Assembly: GCA_902771935.1 (NCBI GenBank)
Contig: CACXYM010000007.1
Span: 186,001 to 250,000, forward strand
Length of the DNA: 64,000 nucleotides
Reading direction: 5' to 3'
Source: an uncultured Bacteroidales bacterium
GTDB taxonomy: Bacteria > Bacteroidota > Bacteroidia > Bacteroidales > Paludibacteraceae
Shown here in pieces: positions 17,232 to 27,178 of the stretch. The translations under genes were made by a program, and so were the position numbers. Each line of letters begins with the position of its first letter. Position 1 is the stretch's first letter. The notes beneath the pieces were generated by a model. The model saw only the letters and a program-made list of their open reading frames with translations, had not been told where the DNA came from and ran no database searches.

Positions 17232-18308
17232 TTAAGATAATCTCCTGATTATCTCTTTCATTTGCTCTTCTGCTTTTTCCTGTTCTTCGACAAGTCTTAG
17301 TTGCGCTCTAGTACGCACGATATTATGCTCCGGATACGCAATCTTGTAGTAGGTATCGCCATTCAGATAATCGGTGAAGAAACGAACCGTCTGCATATAA
17401 CTGAGCAACCGGCAGCCGTATGGCAGCAACTCTTTCTCCAGGTTGGTGAGGAAAGTTGCCTCCTTTAGATATCCGCGTGTATAGGCTTCGAAGACCTCTA
17501 AATCCACACGGATATTATCTAAGTTTGGGTCGTCTTCCAGACCTTTATTTGCTGCAGTACGCATAAAATCACCAAAGTCGCTGAAGACGAATCCGGGCAT
17601 AACGGTATCTAAATCTACGATACAAATTGGTCGTCCCTCTTCGTCAAAGAGGACGTTGTTAACCTTGGTATCGCAGTGGTTAATGTGTTTGACCAACTTA
17701 CCTTCGCGGAACAAGCGTTCTGCCAAGCACATCTCGAATCGCCGTTTATCAATCCAATCGATTATGTCCTTGCAATCGGCTTTTCTGCCGGCTTTATCTG
17801 CTGCAAGCGCTTCGTCTAATTCCTGCAGACGGAACTCCATGTTATGGAAATTAGGAATTGACTCAGTGAGTGCATCGAAAGGCAGATCCGCCAGCTGGCG
17901 CTGGAATCGGCCGAAGGCTTGTCCCGTCAATTCGGCAGAAGCAGGTGTTACTTTCTCCTGCGACGTAGCAGGCTCGACGAGTACGTATAGACGCCAGTAA
18001 TCGCCCTGTGGGGTTTGGTAATAGAGCTTGCCCTTTTTGGTAGGAATAAGATGCAGCACTTTACGCTCGATATTCTCCTCGCGCGCGATCAATAATTTCT
18101 CGCGTATGTGCGAGGTAACGATTTCTATATTGCGCATTAAGCCCTCAACATCTTTGAAAATATTATGGTTGATGCGTTGCAAGCAATAGGAAGTCTCACC
18201 TACTCGCTTTGCAGGGACAATAAAGGAGTCGTTGATAAAACCTATGCGTAGCGGCTGTGGTTCATCGACTTCATTCCAAATAGCGAACTGTTTTAGGATG
18301 TCTTTCAT
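17232..18308 (-). CDS. nahK: N-acetylhexosamine 1-kinase-like phosphotransferase (APH fold)
   Basis: 358 residues, aminoglycoside-phosphotransferase fold. The N-terminus has GFINDSFIV, the glycine-poor nucleotide loop, followed by YCLQRINHNIFKDVEGLMRN, very like NahK of bifidobacteria (QQMN.SIF.D...LMRN). The catalytic segment HINHCDTKVNNVLFD supplies the Asp and Asn, and ICIVDLDTVMPGFVFSDFGD the DFG-like Asp. NahK phosphorylates GalNAc or GlcNAc at C1 using ATP. Its placement directly after a hexosamine-type permease supports an N-acetylhexosamine substrate. No lacto-N-biose phosphorylase or uridylyltransferase is in the window, so the next step is unclear. Confidence 0.8.
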   Translation of the reverse strand: MKDILKQFAIWNEVDEPQPLRIGFINDSFIVPAKRVGETSYCLQRINHNIFKDVEGLMRNIEIVTSHIREKLLIAREENIERKVLHLIPTKKGKLYYQTPQGDYWRLYVLVEPATSQEKVTPASAELTGQAFGRFQRQLADLPFDALTESIPNFHNMEFRLQELDEALAADKAGRKADCKDIIDWIDKRRFEMCLAERLFREGKLVKHINHCDTKVNNVLFDEEGRPICIVDLDTVMPGFVFSDFGDFMRTAANKGLEDDPNLDNIRVDLEVFEAYTRGYLKEATFLTNLEKELLPYGCRLLSYMQTVRFFTDYLNGDTYYKIAYPEHNIVRTRAQLRLVEEQEKAEEQMKEIIRRLS

Positions 18309-18320
18309 GGGTTGAGGGAT

Positions 18321-19574
18321 TTAGTCAATCTTGATATCTTTGTTCACATTCTTGCTTCCAAAGAGTGCATACCACAGAATATAAGCAACGCCGATAATCG
18401 GAACGATATAACTAATCAGACAGTTATGCGCTGCGACGATACTCTGGATGTAAGGAAGAACACCACCTCCGACTACCATCATCATGAATATACCGCTGGC
18501 TTTAGCAGTGTATTTACCAAGTCCTTCGGTGGCCATATTGAAGATAGACGTCCACATCACAGAGGTGCAGAGACCACAGAGAACTAGCAGCGTAGAAGCT
18601 AAAGGTATGTCAATAGTCTCACCTTGAACAATCGTTTTAGCCATTATGCTATCTCCAATGAGTATTGCTGCGACCATGAGGGCAATAGCCAGACTCGCTA
18701 CGCATGTAACCATCGTCTTACTGCTCACCCTACCGCCGATGACTGAACCGATGAATCGACCAATGAGCATCAGGATCCAGTAACGACCGGCAAGCATTCC
18801 TGCTACAGCGAATCCCACTTTTGGAGTCAGATAACTGATAAGCGTTGCGGGGATACCGACTTCGACGCCGACATAGAAGAAGATAGCAATCACGCCAAGG
18901 GTGAGGTGACGGAACGACCATGGGCTGCGCTCGTAAACGATGTTCTCGCCTGCAGCGTTAGGTTCCTGCAACGGCGTCACACGGATGACCAGATAAATCA
19001 GAGCAAAGACAGCCATCGCGATATAGAGTACAATATTGACGTCGTCGATTTCTTTACCGGAGAGGCTTTGTCCGATGATAGCACCGACGAGCATCGGCGT
19101 CAATGCACCGGATAAGGAGTTGAGCGTTCCGCCAATCATGTTAAGCTGGTTACCACGGTTACCTCCGCCACCTAAGAGGTTGAGCATAGGATTAGTGACC
19201 GTATTGAGCATGCAAACGCAGAAGCCGCAGAGTAACGCGCCGCAGAGATAGACAGCGAAGCTATCAAACACACCGCTCATCCACTGAACGGCAATGCCGA
19301 TAAAACCTAAGAAGATAGCAGCGAGCGCTGTTTTCTTGTATCCGTACTTAGACAAGATATTTCCCGCAGGGATACCCATGATGAGGTACGCGAGGAAGTT
19401 AAAGAGGTTACCCAACATTCCCATACGCTCTGCTTGCGCGGGGTCTTCAAACGAAGCGCCCCAGATTTTACCAACAGGAGCAGCGAGGTTAGTAACGAAA
19501 GAGATCATCGCATAGAGGAACATCATAGCGATGATAGTAATCACTGTTAATGATTTTGATTGCTTAGTACTCAT
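18321..19574 (-). CDS. MFS sugar permease, FHS (FucP/GluP/NagP-like) family
   Basis: 417 residues, about 12 hydrophobic segments. The N-terminal MMFLYAMISFVTNLAAPVGK and the central LNTVTNPMLNLLGGGGNRGN match the fucose/galactose/H+ symporter group, which includes the N-acetylglucosamine permease NagP. It should import a monosaccharide with protons across the inner membrane. With the NahK-like kinase 12 bp downstream and the CBM9-like gene, it forms an operon. No promoter box is seen in the 33-bp gap from yifB, so it may be cotranscribed with yifB or use a promoter inside it. The exact sugar is inferred from neighbours. Confidence 0.85.
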   Translation of the reverse strand: MSTKQSKSLTVITIIAMMFLYAMISFVTNLAAPVGKIWGASFEDPAQAERMGMLGNLFNFLAYLIMGIPAGNILSKYGYKKTALAAIFLGFIGIAVQWMSGVFDSFAVYLCGALLCGFCVCMLNTVTNPMLNLLGGGGNRGNQLNMIGGTLNSLSGALTPMLVGAIIGQSLSGKEIDDVNIVLYIAMAVFALIYLVIRVTPLQEPNAAGENIVYERSPWSFRHLTLGVIAIFFYVGVEVGIPATLISYLTPKVGFAVAGMLAGRYWILMLIGRFIGSVIGGRVSSKTMVTCVASLAIALMVAAILIGDSIMAKTIVQGETIDIPLASTLLVLCGLCTSVMWTSIFNMATEGLGKYTAKASGIFMMMVVGGGVLPYIQSIVAAHNCLISYIVPIIGVAYILWYALFGSKNVNKDIKID

Positions 19575-19607
19575 AGTTTTATTATTTAATGTCTATATTA
19601 TCTACCT

Positions 19608-21188
19608 CTATCCTGCCCAATTGCTTCTATCCAAAGAGCGGTACGATATAGCCTCAAGCAGATGGTTTTTCTGGATATCATGCGCACCTTCTATGTCAGC
19701 AATGGTTCGCGCCACTTTTAAGATACGGTCATATGCACGGGCACTGAGACCCAGTTTAGTCATTGCAAACTCCAGCATCTTATCACACTCAGCATCTAAA
19801 GCGCAATACTGACGCACCATCTTAGAGGTCATCATCGCATTACAATGTACTAATTTGCTATGTTTGAACCGATCATTTTGAATAGCACGCGCTTTAAGAA
19901 CTCGTTCGCGCATTACTGCAGAACTTTCACCTGGCTGCGAGTCACGTAACTGTTCATATGGTACGGCCTCTATCTCACATTGAATATCTATTCTGTCCAG
20001 CAGCGGCCCGCTGATTTTACTCATATATCGGTGTATCTGCGCCGGTGTGCATGTGCAAGGATGAGCCGGGTTATTCTCCCCATAGTGTCCGCATGGGCAA
20101 GGGTTCATTGCTGCTACCAACATAAAGGAAGCAGGATAGTCAACGGTGTCCTTTGCTCGAGAGACTGTGATGTGCCGATCTTCTAACGGTTGCCGCAAGA
20201 CTTCCAAAACAGAGCGTTTATACTCTGGGAGTTCATCGAGAAAGAGCACTCCATTATGAGCTAAAGATATTTCCCCAGGATGCGGGTTAGAACCACCACC
20301 AACCAACGCAACATCGGTGATAGTATGATGCGGACTACGGAATGGACGTTGCACGATAAGCGAACCACTCGTACCTTTGCGTTTATTAGTTAGCCCCGCA
20401 ACCGAGTGAATCTTGGTGGTCTCCAGTGCTTCTTCCAATGTAAGTGGAGGCAAAATTGAAGGAATACGTTTGGCAATCATGGACTTACCTGCACCGGGTG
20501 GACCTACCATTATCATATTATGTCCACCTGCTGCAGCAATTTCAACTGCACGACGCACCTTATATTGTCCACGAACATCTGCAAAATCTGAGTCAGAAGG
20601 AAAAGCTTTTTCATCAAAGAGAGCCTGAATATCCACATAGGCAGGTTCAAACTTTTTGTCCGGATTCAAATCATCAAAAGGTTCTCCATTGAGGAAACGC
20701 ACTACCTCATTTATATCTTTCAATCCATATACCTCAATGCCATCTACAACAGCAGCCTCATCTGCATTGGCTTCGGGCAATATTATTCCTTTGAAGCCCT
20801 CCTTTCGAGCACATAGTGCAATCGGAAGTGCACCACGAATAGGTTGCAATGAGCCATCCAAAGAAAGTTCCCCCAAAATGAGATAATTGTCCAACTCTTG
20901 TGTTTTCACTATCTCACTCCCTGCTAACATACCTACTGCCAGAGGAAGGTCAAACGACGCGCCTTCTTTTTTTATATCAGCCGGAGCCATATTGATAGTA
21001 AAAGCACGACGCATAGCATCGTAGTTATTTACTGTCAAAGCGGCAACGATACGTTCATGTGACTCTTTAACGGCATTATCCGGCAGACCGACTAAAGTAA
21101 AGTCAAATCCAGGCACTGCATGTACCTCTATGGTGACAGGAACAGCTTCTATTCCAACCGGTGCCGCACTATAGATTTTAATTAGCAT
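19608..21188 (-). CDS. yifB: YifB/ComM-family magnesium-chelatase-like AAA+ ATPase
   Basis: 526 residues, normal for the family. [18 protein letters not shown] opens the N-terminal Lon-protease-like domain; [14 protein letters not shown] is a family signature. The ATPase domain has Walker [10 protein letters not shown] and Walker [10 protein letters not shown], then [19 protein letters not shown] and the zinc-like [17 protein letters not shown] segment. ComM is a hexameric helicase that promotes branch migration in natural transformation. Presence here says nothing alone about competence. It lies 24 bp downstream of the aminotransferase gene, same strand. Confidence 0.95.
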   Translation of the reverse strand: MLIKIYSAAPVGIEAVPVTIEVHAVPGFDFTLVGLPDNAVKESHERIVAALTVNNYDAMRRAFTINMAPADIKKEGASFDLPLAVGMLAGSEIVKTQELDNYLILGELSLDGSLQPIRGALPIALCARKEGFKGIILPEANADEAAVVDGIEVYGLKDINEVVRFLNGEPFDDLNPDKKFEPAYVDIQALFDEKAFPSDSDFADVRGQYKVRRAVEIAAAGGHNMIMVGPPGAGKSMIAKRIPSILPPLTLEEALETTKIHSVAGLTNKRKGTSGSLIVQRPFRSPHHTITDVALVGGGSNPHPGEISLAHNGVLFLDELPEYKRSVLEVLRQPLEDRHITVSRAKDTVDYPASFMLVAAMNPCPCGHYGENNPAHPCTCTPAQIHRYMSKISGPLLDRIDIQCEIEAVPYEQLRDSQPGESSAVMRERVLKARAIQNDRFKHSKLVHCNAMMTSKMVRQYCALDAECDKMLEFAMTKLGLSARAYDRILKVARTIADIEGAHDIQKNHLLEAISYRSLDRSNWAG

Positions 21189-21211
21189 ATATGATATTCT
21201 AATGGATTGAT

Positions 21212-22438
21212 TTATAGTTTTTCGATGGCGTATTTGATACGTTTCATAGCCTCATTGATTTCGTCGGTAGAGATGGCGTATGATAGTCGTATGCATTCCG
21301 GGCATCCGAAGGCGGAGCCAGAGACAACAGCTACCTTAGCTTCGGTGAGCAGGTACTCAGCTAAGGCGTCGGCGCTGGATATTTGTGATTTCTGTCGATC
21401 GGCAGAGCCGTGGTTATTTGTGATTTGTGTGACATCGGGGAAGAGGTAGAAAGCTCCTTGTGGTTCGGAAAAGCGGAAGCCGGGTATGTCTTTCGCGAGT
21501 CGGCAGATGAGTTCTCGTCGCTCCGCGAAGACTTGTCGCATCTGCTCTACGGAGTCTTGCGGTCCTGTGAGAGCTGCCTCTGCGGCTTTCTGAGCGACCA
21601 TAGTAGCGCAGGTGAGTTGCTGGCCTTGCAGGCGCGTACAAGCAGCGATGAGGTTACGGTCTTTACAGAGCATCCAGCCGATACGGTAACCGGTCATAGC
21701 GAAGGCTTTGCTGACTCCGTTGATGATGATGAGCCGGTCTTGCAGTTCGGGGAAAGCAGCGAAAGAGACATGCCGGCAGCCATAGACGAGCGGTGAATAG
21801 ATTTCGTCCGCGAGCACGACGACCTGGGGATAGTCGCGCAGGACATCTACGAGCGCTTGCATCTGCTCCAAGGAATAGACGCTACCGGTAGGGTTATTGG
21901 GTGAGCATAGGATAATCATGCGTGATTTAGGCGTGAGCGCAGCTCGCAGTTGAGTGGGTGTAAGGCAATATTGCCGGTCAAAGGATGTAGCCACGTGCAC
22001 AGGGACGCCCTCTGCCAGTTTGACCATTTCGCCATAACTCACCCACGAGGGTGTAGGTATAACGACCTCGTCACCGGGGTTGATAACCGCCTGAATGGCA
22101 TTGAAGATAGCCATTTTGGCACCGATGCTTACCAGGACTTCGTCCTGAGTAAAGGTTAGAGGTGTGAGGTTAGAGGTTAGAAGGTGATTGACGCGGTTGT
22201 GGTAGTCGGCAATAGCGGCACGGAGAGCCGGAATACCCGGCACTGGGCCATAATGTGACCAGTGGTTATCAATGGCTTCTTGGGCCGCACGGCGGACATA
22301 TTCAGGAGTGTCCATATCCGGTTCACCCAACGACATGGAAATGACATCTATTCCTTCCGCTTGCATCTGCTTGGCTTTAGCCGCCATAGCGAGGGACTGT
22401 GAGGCGGAGATGTTCAATACTCGAGTGGATAGTTGCAT
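21212..22438 (-). CDS. Pyridoxal-phosphate aminotransferase, class I/II (AspC-like)
   Basis: 408 residues. Fold-type I aminotransferase: [46 protein letters not shown] and the PLP-lysine site [17 protein letters not shown] are intact, with the C-terminal SGSAFG...IRLSYA arginine. It probably transfers an amino group from aspartate or another amino acid to 2-oxoglutarate. Two in-frame stretches look like inserted low-complexity [16 protein letters not shown], coded at about 22154-22190 by TTAGAGG-type repeats, and [18 protein letters not shown], coded at about 21380-21433 by ATTTGTGATT repeats. Other family members are shorter at both points. Confidence 0.9.
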   Translation of the reverse strand: MQLSTRVLNISASQSLAMAAKAKQMQAEGIDVISMSLGEPDMDTPEYVRRAAQEAIDNHWSHYGPVPGIPALRAAIADYHNRVNHLLTSNLTPLTFTQDEVLVSIGAKMAIFNAIQAVINPGDEVVIPTPSWVSYGEMVKLAEGVPVHVATSFDRQYCLTPTQLRAALTPKSRMIILCSPNNPTGSVYSLEQMQALVDVLRDYPQVVVLADEIYSPLVYGCRHVSFAAFPELQDRLIIINGVSKAFAMTGYRIGWMLCKDRNLIAACTRLQGQQLTCATMVAQKAAEAALTGPQDSVEQMRQVFAERRELICRLAKDIPGFRFSEPQGAFYLFPDVTQITNNHGSADRQKSQISSADALAEYLLTEAKVAVVSGSAFGCPECIRLSYAISTDEINEAMKRIKYAIEKL

Positions 22439-22440
22439 AT

Positions 22441-22484
22441 AACGTTTAATGTTTAACGATTAATGTTTAATGATTAACGATTAG
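22441..22484. repeat. Degenerate repeat upstream of the aminotransferase
   Basis: AACGTTTAATGTTTAACGAT recurs in variants (GTTTAATG, ATTAACGATTA) over the whole intergenic gap. Confidence 0.6.
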
Positions 22485-22915
22485 TTTGGTCGTTTGGATG
22501 GAGGTAAGAGTTTGTTGATATGGTAAGCGAGGTTCTGCTGGAACGCCAATGGGTCCGACTTAGCATAGGCATAGCCGTTTTGCGTAAGGTTAACCACTCG
22601 CAGATGGCGGCCAAGTACGAGCCCAGTGATGGTAATATTACATTTACGGGCAATCTCTTCCCCCTTAGGTGAAGCCAAGTCGATTTCATAGAAAATGATA
22701 TCCCCCTTCGCCACCTGATTGGCGTAGTTTTTTTGCAGCAGGTCTTTAGTCAGGCCACACATCTTTTCACCAATCGAGCTGGGGATACGTGAGTCATAAA
22801 AATAGTAGATTTGCACGGAACCCATGTTATGCATCGGGTTTTTGTCGGTACCTGCCAGATTCCCGGAAGAGAGGGAAAGGAGCATCCATAAGTAATATAA
22901 AAAAGAAATACTCAT
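22481..22915 (-). CDS. ArsF-like thioredoxin-fold protein lacking the usual cysteines
   Basis: 144 residues with an N-terminal hydrophobic segment (SISFLYYLWMLLSLSSG), probably a signal peptide. The rest, IYYFYDSRIPSSIGEKMCGL, NYANQVAKGDIIFYEIDLAS and ITGLVL, lines up with Bacteroidota proteins annotated as nitrophenyl-compound nitroreductase subunit ArsF family, where the same region normally reads YYFH...RC..C. Here both positions of that Cys-x-x-Cys are replaced, leaving one later Cys. A redox role is therefore doubtful. The assignment rests on pattern memory only. Confidence 0.5.
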   Translation of the reverse strand: MSISFLYYLWMLLSLSSGNLAGTDKNPMHNMGSVQIYYFYDSRIPSSIGEKMCGLTKDLLQKNYANQVAKGDIIFYEIDLASPKGEEIARKCNITITGLVLGRHLRVVNLTQNGYAYAKSDPLAFQQNLAYHINKLLPPSKRPN

Positions 22916-22948
22916 TTGAATGATAATTATTGATTAATGAATATTGAT

Positions 22949-23830
22949 TTATATTTTCACAAACTTGTGCTGTATCGAAGAAGACATGGTAGCGATCATA
23001 TAGAATGCATCGTCCACAGCGTCTTCGAGCGCATCAACGACGATATAGGTGACTTTACCATAAGTAGTTATTTCGCGACTATGATCGTGTCCGCTCCAGT
23101 ACTCAGTCACGCCGTATTTAGTGAGCAGTGCAGCAATCTCATAGGTTTCCTCCATGGAGTAGTTGGATGTGTGTCCTTGGGAGTCATCCTGTTTAAACAT
23201 GTGTGTATGTGTCAAAATAATGCGGTGTCGGTATGGCAGTTCCGCTTTGTCTTTCAGGGTATTTTCGAGCCACTTTATTCCGTCGGCTCCCAATGTGCCT
23301 TCGCCACTATCTAAACAGATATACAAGTCGAGTAGTTTTCCGTCAGCAGTGCGTGTGTCAAACCAATAGGTGGATGTACCGACATAGGATTTATACTCGG
23401 GCCACTGGTTAAAGTAGAGGTCATGATTACCGACGATATAGAAAATGGTGTCCTTACCCGGCACATAGCCCTTAGGTGTCACCTTAGCAGCGTCAAAGAA
23501 GCGAGCGAAGTTATTTTTAGCATTAATCAAATCTCCGAGGTGAATAGCAAAAGCGCAGTTGTTATCCGTTTTATAGCTGTTGACAAACTTCGACCAGTGG
23601 TGTGTGGTTGAATCAACATGTGTGTCGGTGGCGACATAGACGAGATAATTTTCAGGAACAGTAAGATGTATTTCCCCTACTCTTTTGTCGTAGTCAAGTG
23701 ATTCAGCCAATCGTTTATCGGCACGTTCACTCGAGCCGCTAAACATACCAGGCATATCGTAGTTGGGGTTGCATGCTGTTACGAGCAGCATGAGGAATAA
23801 TGAATAATGAATAATGAATATGTTTTTCAT
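22949..23830 (-). CDS. Lipoprotein metallophosphoesterase
   Basis: 293 residues. Signal peptide and lipobox end VTAC. Calcineurin-like motifs are all present: VATDTHVD, IHLGDLINA, YIVGNHDLY, ILTHTHMF and WSGHDHSR. It likely hydrolyses a phosphoester in the periplasm or at the outer membrane; the substrate is unknown. The signal peptide is coded partly by an AATAATGAATAATGA repeat (23797-23822), giving the IIHYSLF pattern that recurs in Bacteroidales proteins. It lies between the ArsF-like gene and an outer-membrane protein gene, all on the minus strand. Confidence 0.85.
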   Translation of the reverse strand: MKNIFIIHYSLFLMLLVTACNPNYDMPGMFSGSSERADKRLAESLDYDKRVGEIHLTVPENYLVYVATDTHVDSTTHHWSKFVNSYKTDNNCAFAIHLGDLINAKNNFARFFDAAKVTPKGYVPGKDTIFYIVGNHDLYFNQWPEYKSYVGTSTYWFDTRTADGKLLDLYICLDSGEGTLGADGIKWLENTLKDKAELPYRHRIILTHTHMFKQDDSQGHTSNYSMEETYEIAALLTKYGVTEYWSGHDHSREITTYGKVTYIVVDALEDAVDDAFYMIATMSSSIQHKFVKI

Positions 23831-23835
23831 AGCAG

Positions 23836-24558
23836 TTAGAATCTATAGGTGAAACCAGCACGGAGTGTAAATCCGTAGAAGGCTGCATTGAGGTGAAACA
23901 TTCCAGTAGGTTTGCACTGGGCACTGAGGTGTACTCGCCAGTGGTCTGCCGGATCATATCGTCCATTGAGTTCAAAAAGCGGTTGCCACATACGCTCAAA
24001 CTGATAGTCATCGAAGTTAGCGAAAGCAGCACCTATATTCCATCGCTCTGTCTGCGGCCTGCAATATACCTCCAAACGGTATAGGAGATTGAAGGATTCG
24101 ACCTGATAAGTCTCCTCACTATGCCAATCGCGACTGTATGACTCCATAAAACGGGCGAAGGAACCGATCTGCACGGATGCATAGTCGAATCGGTACCCCA
24201 AAGAGAGCGCCGCAACCAAGTCCATCTGATTACTGCGTAGGACGGCTTTATACAGCACCTCGGTGTCAAAGAAGAGTTCGCCATACGGCAATACTACTTT
24301 CGGACGGAGCGTGACCCCTACAGTATAGACATTTTTGAAAGAAGCCTGCAGGTTAACGTTCAGCTCCACGTAGCGATTGAGCGGCATCAGCGCCTGCACA
24401 TCCACGTTAGCGAAATGTCCCCAAGTCTTATTGTACGAATACTCGACCATAGCCGAAACGGTTGAGCGGTAGATGGACGTACGCGTTGTATCCTGCTGCG
24501 CGGCGAAAAGTCCTGTCACAGCAGCCAAAGAAAGCAGTAATAGCGATAGTTTCTTCAT
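23836..24558 (-). CDS. Outer-membrane beta-barrel-like protein, unknown
   Basis: 240 residues, starting at MKKLSLLLLSLAAVTGLFAA, a good signal peptide; the frame extends further upstream into mutS2 but that part is not a plausible protein. The body alternates aromatic and polar residues (MVEYSYNKTWGHFANVDVQA, LEVYCRPQTERWNIGAAFAN) and ends TLRAGFTYRF with a terminal Phe, as in outer-membrane barrels. It is probably cotranscribed after mutS2: the start lies 11 bp past the mutS2 stop. No specific family is recognised. Confidence 0.75.
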   Translation of the reverse strand: MKKLSLLLLSLAAVTGLFAAQQDTTRTSIYRSTVSAMVEYSYNKTWGHFANVDVQALMPLNRYVELNVNLQASFKNVYTVGVTLRPKVVLPYGELFFDTEVLYKAVLRSNQMDLVAALSLGYRFDYASVQIGSFARFMESYSRDWHSEETYQVESFNLLYRLEVYCRPQTERWNIGAAFANFDDYQFERMWQPLFELNGRYDPADHWRVHLSAQCKPTGMFHLNAAFYGFTLRAGFTYRF

Positions 24559-24568
24559 ATGATGTGCA

Positions 24569-26881
24569 TTATAGTTCAACAATGGTGAGTCCTGCTCCAC
24601 CTCTGTCCGGATCTCCGTCGTGATAGACGATTTCTGTTGCCTTACGTTTACGCAGGGCTTTATTTCGTTGAGCGAGATGGTCTCTGACAATCTGTTTGAG
24701 CGCACCTGTACCGGTTCCGTGCAGGATAGTAACCGTACCGGCATTGACCATGATAGCATCGTCGAGGTACGCGATAAAGGTCTCGAGCGCTTCGTCGGCT
24801 CTGAGTCCGCGTATATCGAGTGTGTGCTCAAAGGCGAGTTTGTGTTGGCGAATTGTATTCACCACAAACGGTTGTGATGACGGCATGGACTTAGCCATGG
24901 GTTTGAGTTCACGGAAGTCACGTAGGACGCGTTTTTTAGCAGCGGGTTGTTCTTTTTTTGTCGGCTCGACCTGCTGTTTGAGTTTCTCCACTTTAGCTCG
25001 TGCAGCTTGTGTCTTGGTTTTATCCGCCTTGGCCTCTTTGATTTCGCGAATAGTGCGCTCGATAGTGGCATTGGACTTTGCAAGGATATCGGCAGCTTCA
25101 TCCTTAGCCTCCTGCAAGACCGCTTTTTTCTTGGCCTTGAGACCGGCTATTTCATTTTCATAATAAGCAATCTTCTCCTCTAAGTGTTTTTCGCGCTGGC
25201 GTATATTCTGTCGCTTATTCTCCCAATACCGCTTATCACGGGCTATATCCTGCAATTGTTTGTCATAGTCTATATGCTCTTCACCCACCAGGTCCGTAGC
25301 ACGCTTAATAATATCATCCGGCAGCCCCGTTTGCTTCGCTATTTCAATAGCAAAAGATGAGCCAGCTTGCCCGATAGAGAGTTGGAAGAGAGGCTTGAGT
25401 TGTCCTCGGTCATAGAGCATGGCTCCATTGACTACCCCTTCAGCCTGTTCGGCAAAATGCTTGAGGTTAGTATAGTGCGTTGTAACGACTCCAAAAGCCG
25501 CTTGCATATTTAGGTTTGTCAGCACCGACTCGGCTATTGCGCCACCTATAAGAGGTTCCGTACCTGTACCAAACTCGTCAATAAGAAAGAGTGTCTTATT
25601 ATCCGCATACTTAACGAAGGCTTTCATGTTGCGTAGGTGCGAGGAATACGTTGACAGGTCATCCTCAATACTCTGCTCATCACCAATATCAATCATGAGT
25701 CGGTCAAAAAGCCCCATTGTGGACGCCTCGCTTACCGGCACGGGCAGACCACATTGCAGCATGTATTGACAGAGTGCCACGGTCTTGAGACAGACAGACT
25801 TACCGCCGGCATTCGGACCGGAGATAACGAGTATGCGGTTAGTCTCATTTTCGAGTTTCATGGTCAAAGGCACCACAGCTTTTCCTTCTGCTGAGAATCG
25901 CAAATACAGCACGGCATGTCTAGCCTCCCGTAAATCGAGCATCGGATAGTCTACAAAATTAGGTGCGATAGCGTTTAAGCGCTTAGCGACGAGTGCCTTT
26001 GCTATGATAAAGTCCACATGAGCTAGAAAGCCTTGTGTAAGCAAAATTTGCGGTATAAGTGGCCTGACGAATGCGGTTATTTCGTGCAATATACGTAGTC
26101 GTTCGCGCGCCTGTTCAGACTCCAATGAGCGGATGCGATTATTTGCCTCAACTACTTCCTGCGGCTCGATAAAGACCGTTTTACCGGTAGCAGACTCGTC
26201 ATGCACTATTCCTCCAATTTTCTTTTTTACGCCAGCAGGTATGGGTAGTACAAGCCGTCCTTCTCTTAAGGTAGGTGTAGCCTCTTTATCAACCAGTCCG
26301 GCAGCTTGTGCGCGACGGAGAATAGCGGCGATAGAGGCGGAGACAGCACCTTGTGCCTGACTGAGTTCCCGCCGAATACGATGCAGTTCAGGCGAAGCGC
26401 TGTCGCGCAGTTGTCCAAAGGGGTCTATAGCTTTGTCAATCACGCTGATCAAAGGCTGCAATATTGCAGCTGTCGTTTCACCTGAAAGGTTATGCAAATG
26501 CCTCGTTGGGAAAGTGCGCAGTTGCGGAAAACGTACCGGATCCAGCCCTAAGAAGAAACGTTCTAATTGCGCAGCATAGTCTATGGACTTACGCAATTGG
26601 AAGAGTTCTGTTTCGTCCATATACAGTCCTTCTATGCGCACACGATTCAAGGACTCGCGCAAATCGTTGATTTCACCACGCGGAAAATTGAGCGAAGCAT
26701 CGGACAGAACATGTACCATCTCTTCGGCTTCGCGTAAGCGATGGAGAATAGCCTGATAGTCAGTGAGGAACTCCATATCATCCACCTCCCGCCGACCAAG
26801 TGCCGAAGAGCAGGCTTTATGCAGTTGCTCTCGGATGACCGGAAAGTCAATCTTTTGCTCTATGTTAGCGGGATATGTCAT
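24569..26881 (-). CDS. mutS2: Endonuclease MutS2 (MutSB) with Smr domain
   Basis: 770 residues. A MutS2 N-terminal core is followed by the ABC ATPase (Walker A ISGPNAGGKSVCLKTVAL, signature QSIEDDLSTYSSHL, Walker B TLFLIDEFGTGTEP), a long charged coiled-coil from about 520 to 650, and a C-terminal Smr nuclease domain (LDIRGLRADEAL, HGTGTGALKQIV). MutS2 acts on recombination intermediates and on collided ribosomes in some bacteria. The length matches the family. Downstream of the DUF721 gene by 2 bp. Confidence 0.97.
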   Translation of the reverse strand: MTYPANIEQKIDFPVIREQLHKACSSALGRREVDDMEFLTDYQAILHRLREAEEMVHVLSDASLNFPRGEINDLRESLNRVRIEGLYMDETELFQLRKSIDYAAQLERFFLGLDPVRFPQLRTFPTRHLHNLSGETTAAILQPLISVIDKAIDPFGQLRDSASPELHRIRRELSQAQGAVSASIAAILRRAQAAGLVDKEATPTLREGRLVLPIPAGVKKKIGGIVHDESATGKTVFIEPQEVVEANNRIRSLESEQARERLRILHEITAFVRPLIPQILLTQGFLAHVDFIIAKALVAKRLNAIAPNFVDYPMLDLREARHAVLYLRFSAEGKAVVPLTMKLENETNRILVISGPNAGGKSVCLKTVALCQYMLQCGLPVPVSEASTMGLFDRLMIDIGDEQSIEDDLSTYSSHLRNMKAFVKYADNKTLFLIDEFGTGTEPLIGGAIAESVLTNLNMQAAFGVVTTHYTNLKHFAEQAEGVVNGAMLYDRGQLKPLFQLSIGQAGSSFAIEIAKQTGLPDDIIKRATDLVGEEHIDYDKQLQDIARDKRYWENKRQNIRQREKHLEEKIAYYENEIAGLKAKKKAVLQEAKDEAADILAKSNATIERTIREIKEAKADKTKTQAARAKVEKLKQQVEPTKKEQPAAKKRVLRDFRELKPMAKSMPSSQPFVVNTIRQHKLAFEHTLDIRGLRADEALETFIAYLDDAIMVNAGTVTILHGTGTGALKQIVRDHLAQRNKALRKRKATEIVYHDGDPDRGGAGLTIVEL

Positions 26882-26883
26882 GG

Positions 26884-27177
26884 TTATCCTAATAGTCTGA
26901 CATTGTCTATCACTTGCGCTCCGACCGCATTATTTATTTTATCAACCAACTGATGTCGGCACTCAAAGAGTTGTGCTTTCAGTGCAGCGGAACTAATATG
27001 CACAATTAATGTACCGTTCTTCAGTTCGACAGAGCGTGTCAGCCGCGCCACCATAGCGCCCATTACCTCAGGCCACAACTCAACTATTTGTCGTTCGAGA
27101 AGTGGTTTTTCCAGTCCAGTTTCCCGCAAATAGTCGGTGAGTAAATCTCCTATGGATTGCGCAGTGTGACGTTGCAT
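26884..27177 (-). CDS. DUF721 family protein
   Basis: 97 residues from MQRHTAQSIGDLL; the frame extends upstream into the glucosaminidase gene but the internal ATG at 27177 fits the family start. The pattern LWPEVMGAMVARLTRSVELK, then GTLIVHISSAALKAQLFECR, is the DUF721 domain found near recF/gyrase genes and elsewhere in Bacteroidota. Function is unknown; some relatives resemble a DciA-like helicase loader N-terminus. It begins 1 bp after the glucosaminidase stop, so it is in the same operon as mutS2. Confidence 0.8.
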   Translation of the reverse strand: MQRHTAQSIGDLLTDYLRETGLEKPLLERQIVELWPEVMGAMVARLTRSVELKNGTLIVHISSAALKAQLFECRHQLVDKINNAVGAQVIDNVRLLG

Positions 27178-27178
27178 T

